A stretch of DNA of 64,000 bases from Streptomyces dioscori (GTDB lineage: Bacteria > Actinomycetota > Actinomycetes > Streptomycetales > Streptomycetaceae). Position 1 is the stretch's first letter; every line of letters begins with the position of its first letter. The DNA lies in NCBI RefSeq assembly GCF_003024195.1, contig NZ_KZ679048.1, positions 62,001 through 126,000 on the forward strand, in the 5' to 3' direction. Below the pieces are notes generated by a model. That model had not been told where the DNA came from, ran no database searches, and saw only the letters and a program-made list of their open reading frames with translations. Positions 58,774 to 64,000 of the stretch are shown here, piece by piece. Position numbers and translations under genes: made by a program.

Positions 58774-60303
58774 TCACCCGTGGGCGTCCCCTTGGCGGAC
58801 GTCTCCTTGGTGTGTGTCCCGTGGGTGTGCGTCCCGTTGGTGTCCGGCCAGTGCGTGGGAGATGTCGCGCGTCGCCGGGTACAGCCCGAGATACAGGGCG
58901 TACAAGTCGTCGTAGCGGGCGCGCAGGAGCGGGTCGGGGGAGACCCGCTCGCGTACCGGGTTCCACGCGTCGATGCGCGGGTCGCAGACCGTGCCGGCGG
59001 CCAGGAACGCGGCGCCGTAGCTCGCGCCGAGTGACACGTTCCTGACCTCCTGCTCCAGTCCGGTCACCGAGGAGACGATCCCGGTCCACAGGCCGCCGCG
59101 GACCCCGCCGCCCACGGCGACGATCCGGCGGACGTCCGCTCCGGCCGCGCGCATCGCCTCGACGTTGTGCCGGACACCGAAGGCCGTGGCCTCCAGGGCG
59201 GCGCGGTAGAGATCTCCGCGGGTGTGCTCCACCGTCAGCCCGGCGATCACACCGCGTGCGTACGGATCGGCCACCGGCGTCCGCTCGCCCGCGAAGTACG
59301 GGAGCATCAGCAGCCCGCGCGCACCCGGCCCGGACTCCTCGGCCTCGGCGAGCAGGGTCGCGTGGTCGGGCGCCCCGGACAACTCCCGCAGCCAGTCCGT
59401 GATCACGCCGGACGTGGCCATACCGCCCGCGAGGCTGCGCGTGCCGGGCAGCGCCCCGACCGTGCTCCACAGCTCGGGCACCAGCAGACGGTCGGCCAGT
59501 GTGTGGATCAGGAACATAGTGCTGCCGTACATCAGCATGAGGTCGCCGGTGTGTTGGGCCCCCACACTCAGCGCCTCCGACCAGGCGTCGACGGTCCCGG
59601 CGACGACCGGGATGCCGACGGGGAGCCCGGTGGCGTCCGCGGCCTCGGCCGTGATCCGCCCGGCGATGTCACCGGGCCACAGCAGGCGGGGCAGTTCCAG
59701 CCACGGTGCGATGTGCCGCGTCCATGGCGCGTACCACTCCTGGGCGACGGAGTCGTACAGCGGGACGGCCTGGCTCGCCGAGTGGTGGTCGAGCGTGTAG
59801 GCCCCGGTGAGCCGGCGCACCAGGTACGAGCTGGGCATGTAGAGCCGCCGGGCCCGCGCGACCGTCTCCGGTTCGTGCTCCGCCAGCCAGGCGATCTTGG
59901 GGCCCACGGCCTGGGTGGACAGCAGGGAGCCGCAGCGCCGCAGTACGGCGTCACGGCCCAACTCGGCCTCCAGGCGGGCGATCTGCTCGGTGGCGCGGGT
60001 GTCGACGCCGTACAGGATCGCCGGACGCAGCGGGGTGTCCGCCGCGTCGGCGAGCGCGACGCACGGGCCCATCCCGCTGACACCGGCCGCCGTGACGGAC
60101 GTGCCCTCGGGCGAGGACTTCAGCAACTCCCGGGAGAGGGAGGCGAACTCGTCCCACCACACCCGTGCGTCCATCTCGACGTGCCCGGGGCGTGGCCGGT
60201 CGACCGTGTGCGGCCGTACGGCCGTCGCGAGGACCGTTCCGTCCTCGTCCACCAGGACGCCCTTGCTGCTGGACGTACCGATGTCGACCCCGAGCACCGT
60301 CAT
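58774..60303 (-). CDS. FGGY-family carbohydrate kinase
   Basis: The 509-residue protein has the FGGY phosphate-binding start LGVDIGTSSSKGVLVDEDG, the first-domain end SQAVPLYDS, the second-domain VVAGTVDAWSEALSVG and TMFLIHTLADRL, and the C-terminal IVAVGGGVRGGLW adenine site. It is near gluconate/xylulose/ribulose kinases; the sugar cannot be fixed from sequence. The last about 20 residues are pentapeptide repeats (HQRDA, HPRDT, HQGDV, RQGDA) encoded by four 15-bp repeats (58780-58839). It faces the aromatic cluster and is not obviously tied to it. Confidence 0.9.
   Translation of the reverse strand: MTVLGVDIGTSSSKGVLVDEDGTVLATAVRPHTVDRPRPGHVEMDARVWWDEFASLSRELLKSSPEGTSVTAAGVSGMGPCVALADAADTPLRPAILYGVDTRATEQIARLEAELGRDAVLRRCGSLLSTQAVGPKIAWLAEHEPETVARARRLYMPSSYLVRRLTGAYTLDHHSASQAVPLYDSVAQEWYAPWTRHIAPWLELPRLLWPGDIAGRITAEAADATGLPVGIPVVAGTVDAWSEALSVGAQHTGDLMLMYGSTMFLIHTLADRLLVPELWSTVGALPGTRSLAGGMATSGVITDWLRELSGAPDHATLLAEAEESGPGARGLLMLPYFAGERTPVADPYARGVIAGLTVEHTRGDLYRAALEATAFGVRHNVEAMRAAGADVRRIVAVGGGVRGGLWTGIVSSVTGLEQEVRNVSLGASYGAAFLAAGTVCDPRIDAWNPVRERVSPDPLLRARYDDLYALYLGLYPATRDISHALAGHQRDAHPRDTHQGDVRQGDAHG
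58780..58839 (-). repeat. Four 15-bp repeats at the kinase 3-prime end
   Basis: Units start at 58780, 58795, 58810 and 58825. They keep the kinase frame and lengthen only its C-terminal tail. Confidence 0.75.
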
Positions 60304-60357
60304 GTCCCGCGCCCCGCCTTCTCCTCGACGTTCTCTCCTGCTCCGTCCTCCCCTGTT

Positions 60358-61431
60358 CTACGGGAGGGAGAGGGAACCGTCGCGCTGCGGGGGGATCGCC
60401 ACGCCGTTCTGCTGGAGGGCGACCGTGCGCGCGGGGGAGGGGATGCGGATGCCTTCGAGGCGGTACCGCTTGTGCAGACGCTTGATGAACTCGTGCTTGA
60501 TCCGGTACTGGTCGCTGAACTCGCCGACGCCCAGTATCACCGTGAAGCTGATCCGCGAGTCCCCGAAGGTGTGGAAGCGGATGGCGGGCTCGTGCTCGGG
60601 CATCGCGCCCTCGATCTCCGTCATGACCTCGGTCACGACCTCGGAGGTGACACGCTCCACATGCTCCAGGTCGCTGTCGTAACCGACGCCGACCTGCACC
60701 ATCAGGGTCATCTCCTGTTCCGGCCGACTGTAGTTGGTCATGTTGGTGCTGGACAGCTGGGCGTTCGGGATGATGACGAGGTTGTTGGAGAGGTTGCGTA
60801 CGACGGTGTTGCGCCAGTTGATGTCGACGACGTACCCCTCCTCCCCGCTGGTGAGACGGATGTAGTCGCCGGGCTGGATCGTCTTCGAGGCGAGGATGTG
60901 GATGCCCGCGAAAAGGTTGGCGAGGGTGTCCTGGAGGGCCAGCGCCACCGCGAGACCGCCCACGCCCAGGGCTGTGAGCAGCGGGGCTATCGATATCCCC
61001 AGGGTCTGCAGCACGACCAGGCAGCCGATGGCCAGGACGACGACCCGGGTGATGTTGACGAAGATCGAAGCCGATCCGGCCACGCCGGAACGGGACTGGG
61101 TGACGGCCCGCACCAGACCGGCGAGGACCCGGGCCACGGTGATGGTGGCGGCGAGCATGACCAGGACCGTCAGGATCTGGTTGACGGTGTGGTTGACCTT
61201 GCCGGTCAGCGGCAGCGTGGCCGCGGCGGCGGCCACGCCGCCCGTGATCGCCGCGACCGGTACCAGCGCGCGCAGGGCGTCGACGAGGACGTCGTCGCCG
61301 CTCCACCGGGTACGGGTCGCGTGCTTGCCCAGCCAGCGCAGAAGAAAGCGGAGCAGGACGGTCGCCACGAGCCCGGCGATCAGCCAGACGCCCGCCAGGA
61401 TCCAGTCGTGGGCAGTGAGGTATCGGTTCAC
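60358..61431 (-). CDS. MscS-family mechanosensitive channel
   Basis: The 357-residue protein has four to five membrane helices and the pore-lining helix typical of MscS (LLTALGVGGLAVALALQDTLANLFAGI). The cytoplasmic vestibule follows (IQPGDYIRLTSGEEGYVVDINWRNTVVR, NNLVIIPNAQLSS). It should release solutes on hypo-osmotic shock. The GTG at 61431 follows GGAGG at 6 bases; the open frame extends upstream but has no better start. Confidence 0.92.
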   Translation of the reverse strand: MNRYLTAHDWILAGVWLIAGLVATVLLRFLLRWLGKHATRTRWSGDDVLVDALRALVPVAAITGGVAAAAATLPLTGKVNHTVNQILTVLVMLAATITVARVLAGLVRAVTQSRSGVAGSASIFVNITRVVVLAIGCLVVLQTLGISIAPLLTALGVGGLAVALALQDTLANLFAGIHILASKTIQPGDYIRLTSGEEGYVVDINWRNTVVRNLSNNLVIIPNAQLSSTNMTNYSRPEQEMTLMVQVGVGYDSDLEHVERVTSEVVTEVMTEIEGAMPEHEPAIRFHTFGDSRISFTVILGVGEFSDQYRIKHEFIKRLHKRYRLEGIRIPSPARTVALQQNGVAIPPQRDGSLSLP

Positions 61432-61805
61432 CAACTGCCTCCCGTCGTAAGGGGGAGAGGGCGTACGCCCGTCATGTGTGTCGTCACCTTGTAGCCACCT
61501 GCTGCTCGATTCCGGGATGTGCCGGCCCGTCGGTCGCGGCATGGCGTCGACCGGCGGGACTGGCTCATCTTGCTACATGCGCACGGGTGGTTCGCGGCGC
61601 CGCCGCACAGGTCAGGCCATCTCCCACGGACAACGCCGCCAACTCCGTACATCTCCGGGCCTGTTGACGCCCCGCCCGGCCGGTACGGGAACCGAGTCCG
61701 CCCTGCCGTCCACCCCGGCGGCCCGACGGCGAGCCCGTTCCGGGCCAGGTACCAAGTTGGCCTGGATCCATCGACACAGCCGCCCCAGAAGCCACGCACC
61801 ACCCT

Positions 61806-61905
61806 GAAGGCAGGGGCGCAGCCCCGCCCTCAGGTCCACGGGGCGCGGTGCGCGGAAGGCAGGGGCGCAGCCCCGCCTTCAGGGGCGCGGGGAACGGCGC
61901 GGCCA
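61806..61905. repeat. Hairpin-forming repeats and a dispersed-core copy
   Basis: GAAGGCAGGGGCGCAGCCCCGCC occurs twice (from 61806 and from 61855), each able to fold as a GC hairpin. A GGGGCGCGGGGAACGGCGC core follows at about 61881. They lie in the gene-free gap 61432-62080. Confidence 0.75.
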
Positions 61906-61920
61906 ACCACCCACCTCCCG

Positions 61921-62079
61921 CAGCCGCGACACTCCGGCAAGCGGCCCAGCGCACCCGCGGCCGCGACACTCCGGCAAGTGGCATTTCGGCAAGCGGCCCA
62001 GCGCACCCGCAGCCGCCACACTTCAGCAAGCGGCCCAGCGCACCCGCCGCGACACTCCACCAAGCGGCCAGCGCACCCG
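61921..62079. repeat. Four imperfect tandem repeats ending at the stop of the LPG-synthase-like gene
   Basis: Units at 61921, 61958, 62010 and 62047 share CCGCGACACTCC and AAGCGGCCCAGCGCACCCG (37, 52, 37 and 33 bp; the second holds an internal extra 15-bp part). They end just before the stop at 62081. The gap 61432-62080 otherwise shows no gene. Confidence 0.8.
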
Positions 62080-62080
62080 C

Positions 62081-63235
62081 TCAGATCACCTTCAGCCGCA
62101 CCAGCGCGCCCAGCGTGAGCGCCCCCGGCAGCAGGGGGAGCCAGACCGTGATGATGCGGTAGGCGAGCACCACCGCCGTCGCCAGCGCGGCCGGGCCGCC
62201 CGCCGCGACCAGCGCCACGATCAGCGCGGCCTCCACCGAGCCGATCCCGCCCGGCGTGGGCACCAGCGCGACGGCGACCGTGGCCGCCAGATAGGCGACC
62301 GCGATGTGCAGCGGCGGCACCGGCAGCCCCAGCGCCTGGCCGACCGCGGCCAGGCCCGCCGCCTGGAAGACGGGGAACGAGAACGAGCCGCCCCACAGCG
62401 CCAGCGCGCGGGCGGGCCGCGTGTGCACCGACCGGGCCTCGCCCAGCGCGGTCCGCAGGAAGGAGAACACGGCGGTACGCACCCGGCGTACGAGCAGCAG
62501 GACCGTCACCACGACGAGCACCACCGCGCCGACGGTGAGCAGCAGGGGCCCCACCGCGCCGTCCGGAACGAGCCCGCCGACCCGTAGCGCGTCCGGGAAG
62601 GCGATCAGCAGGCCCAGCAGCAGCCCGACCCGCGCGACGGACTCCGCCAGCAGATACAGCGCGAGCGCGGACGACGAACGGGCCAGCGGCACCCCGCACA
62701 CCGTCATGAACCGAAGATTGACGGCGCTCGCGCCGAGCCCCGTCGGCAGGAGGTGGTTGGCCGCACCCGCCGCGAACTGGGTCGCCAGCAGCCGCCGCTT
62801 GGGCAGCTTCTGGACGAGGGCGCCCTGCCGGGTGACGGAGGCCGCTACCCACGTCATACAGGTCGCGGCGGCCGCGGCCAGCAGCCAGGGCCATTTCGCC
62901 GAGGCGAGATGCCCGAAGCCCTCCGCGAGCACGGACCGGTGCTGCACCGCGACCACGGCCACGAGGGCGAGCGGCAGCAGACAGAGGATCTGCCGTACGG
63001 GAAGGCGGCCGCGGAGAGTCAGGATCCGGGCCGGGGCCGGAAGGCGTCCGGGAAGGCTGTGGGGGAGCCGTTCGGCCGTCGCATCTGTAGTCACATCAGG
63101 AGACGCTTTCCGGGCCGCACCAACGGGGGGTTGCGGACACGGGGACGAGGGCTGACACGCTGCGCACGGCCTCGCGTCGCCCGCCTCGGCGGGAGCCGGG
63201 ATGCCGGGAAGGTAATTCGTTTCGGTGAGTGTCAT
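62081..63235 (-). CDS. Lysylphosphatidylglycerol-synthase-like membrane protein (UPF0104/YbhN)
   Basis: This 384-residue protein has about eight membrane helices of the LPG synthase TM type (LLATQFAAGAANHLLPTGLGASAVNLRF, VALVPTPGGIGSVEAALIVALVAAGG). The lysyl-transferase domain is absent, so it may be a lipid flippase or transporter. The first 75 residues are a hydrophilic region with a CAACQPSSPC motif. The ATG at 63235 follows AAGGGA. It is divergent from the ABC exporter, with the SoxR-like site only 11 bp upstream of its start. Confidence 0.85.
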   Translation of the reverse strand: MTLTETNYLPGIPAPAEAGDARPCAACQPSSPCPQPPVGAARKASPDVTTDATAERLPHSLPGRLPAPARILTLRGRLPVRQILCLLPLALVAVVAVQHRSVLAEGFGHLASAKWPWLLAAAAATCMTWVAASVTRQGALVQKLPKRRLLATQFAAGAANHLLPTGLGASAVNLRFMTVCGVPLARSSSALALYLLAESVARVGLLLGLLIAFPDALRVGGLVPDGAVGPLLLTVGAVVLVVVTVLLLVRRVRTAVFSFLRTALGEARSVHTRPARALALWGGSFSFPVFQAAGLAAVGQALGLPVPPLHIAVAYLAATVAVALVPTPGGIGSVEAALIVALVAAGGPAALATAVVLAYRIITVWLPLLPGALTLGALVRLKVI

Positions 63236-63245
63236 CGCGATTCCC

Positions 63246-63276
63246 TTGACCTCAATAAAACTTGAGGTTCTACGGT
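63246..63276 (+). promoter_or_regulatory. SoxR-box promoter with 19-bp spacer
   Basis: The -35 TTGACC (63246) and -10 TACGGT (63271) are separated by 19 bp, the over-long spacing of MerR-family promoters. Between them is the palindrome ACCTCAA-N6-TTGAGGT. It matches the SoxR consensus CCTCAAGTTAACTTGAGG at 15 of 18 positions, with all mismatches in the centre. Confidence 0.8.
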
Positions 63277-63283
63277 CGGTCCC

Positions 63284-64000
63284 ATGAGTATGGAGACGAC
63301 AGCCTGGACGCAGTTGTACAGCGTCATGAACGCCCAGCGGGAGCGCCGGCCCTTCGCCCGCGCCACCCTCCGACGTATCGCCGGATTCGCCCACCCGCAC
63401 CGGCGCCGGATCGGACAGTTCGTGGTGCTGAGCGTGGCGACGGCCCTGCTGGCCGTGGCCACGCCGGTCCTCGCCGGACGTGTGGTGGACGCGATCGTGG
63501 CCGGCGGCGACGAGGCGACGGTCGTCCGGCTCGCCCTGCTCATCGCGGTGATCGCGCTCGCCGAGGCGGCGCTCGGCCTGGTGAGCCGGTGGTACTCCGC
63601 GACGCTGGGCGAGGGACTCATCGTCGATCTGCGGACAGCCGTGTTCGATCATGTGCAGCGCATGCCGGTCGCGTTCTTCACACGCACTCGTACGGGCGCG
63701 CTCGTCAGTCGACTCAACAACGACGTGATCGGCGCCCAGCGCGCCTTCAGCAACACCCTGTCCGGAGTGGTCGGCAACGTCGTGACGCTGCTGCTCACGC
63801 TCGCCGTGATGCTCACCCTTTCCTGGCAGATCACCCTGCTCGCGCTCGTCCTGCTCCCGGTGTTCGTGATCCCGGCCCGCCGGGTGGGCCGGCGCATGGC
63901 GAAACTCCAGCGCGAGGCCGCCGACCTCAACGCCTCGATGGGCACGCGGATGACCGAACGCTTCTCCGCGCCCGGCGCGACCCTGGTCAAACTCTTCGGC
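63284..64000 (+). CDS. ABC exporter with fused membrane and ATPase domains (partial, cut by window end)
   Basis: The visible 239 codons encode the start of an ABC exporter. Its membrane domain has helices near VVLSVATALLAVATPVLAGRVVD and LLIAVIALAEAALGLVSRW, the linker RTAVFDHVQRMPVAFFTRTRTGALVSRLNNDV, and further helices VVTLLLTLAVMLTLSWQITLLALVLLPV. The ATPase half lies beyond 64000. No Shine-Dalgarno is visible and the -10 box ends 7 bp before the ATG, so the mRNA is probably leaderless. The S. coelicolor SoxR regulon is known to include an ABC transporter; this may be its orthologue, exporting a redox-active metabolite. Confidence 0.9.
   Translation, partial: MSMETTAWTQLYSVMNAQRERRPFARATLRRIAGFAHPHRRRIGQFVVLSVATALLAVATPVLAGRVVDAIVAGGDEATVVRLALLIAVIALAEAALGLVSRWYSATLGEGLIVDLRTAVFDHVQRMPVAFFTRTRTGALVSRLNNDVIGAQRAFSNTLSGVVGNVVTLLLTLAVMLTLSWQITLLALVLLPVFVIPARRVGRRMAKLQREAADLNASMGTRMTERFSAPGATLVKLFG

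Overview
The window looks like a chromosomal piece of a Streptomyces or very close actinomycete. It has very high GC, third-position G/C coding, frequent GTG and TTG starts, four-base ATGA/GTGA overlaps, a SARP regulator, Ser/Thr kinases and secreted glycoside hydrolases. I see no IS element, integrase, CRISPR array or rRNA. The right edge cuts an ABC exporter gene.

Layout. 1-786 is a SARP regulator (-). 1366-3320 is a two-gene hydroxyquinol pathway (intradiol dioxygenase, maleylacetate reductase). 3470-6045 holds a secreted GH30 galactanase-type enzyme and a YceI-type protein with a locally scrambled frame. 6363-18987 (-) is a polymorphic-toxin operon: an FG-GAP propeller protein, a LamG protein, a 2302-residue RHS/YD protein with a Hint domain and papain-like toxin tip, and a small probable immunity gene. 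19315-21989 has a secreted alpha/beta hydrolase and a Stealth-family sugar-phosphate transferase. 22048-30569 is a divergent locus: an amidohydrolase, a HAL-like lyase and an ornithine-cyclodeaminase-like protein on one side, and a betaine-type ABC transporter with an RpiR regulator on the other.

30740-30813 is tRNA-Pro(GGG), followed by a DUF5996 remnant. 31572-39353 is an arabinofuranose/galactofuranose-type locus: LacI regulator, sugar-binding lipoprotein, ATPase, two permeases and a GH43 arabinofuranosidase with an AbfB module. 39384-41230 is a divergent EamA exporter and LysR regulator. 41479-46941 (-) is a lipoprotein and two tandem kinase receptors carrying periplasmic-binding-protein-like sensor domains. 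47135-52341 is a two-component system divergent from a ferric-reductase-like flavoprotein, a duplicated FMN-binding protein and ApbE. 52787-58729 is a GntR-controlled cluster with GalB, GalC and GalD homologues, a type I extradiol dioxygenase and an aromatic-acid MFS transporter. The end holds an FGGY kinase, an MscS channel, an LPG-synthase-like membrane protein and, behind a SoxR-box promoter, an ABC exporter.

Three loci deserve most attention. First, the gallate-type pathway has GalB/C/D homologues but a VOC-fold dioxygenase in place of the usual LigAB-type enzyme. Second, the HAL-like lyase lacks the glycine of the MIO-forming triad and sits beside a betaine-type transporter, which suggests elimination from a trimethylated amino acid. 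Third, the RHS operon ends in a toxin and immunity pair of lower GC than its surroundings. Many intergenic gaps carry a dispersed repeat with the core GCGCAGTTCCCCGCGCC, and several gene ends carry in-frame minisatellites of 9, 12, 15 or 18 bp.
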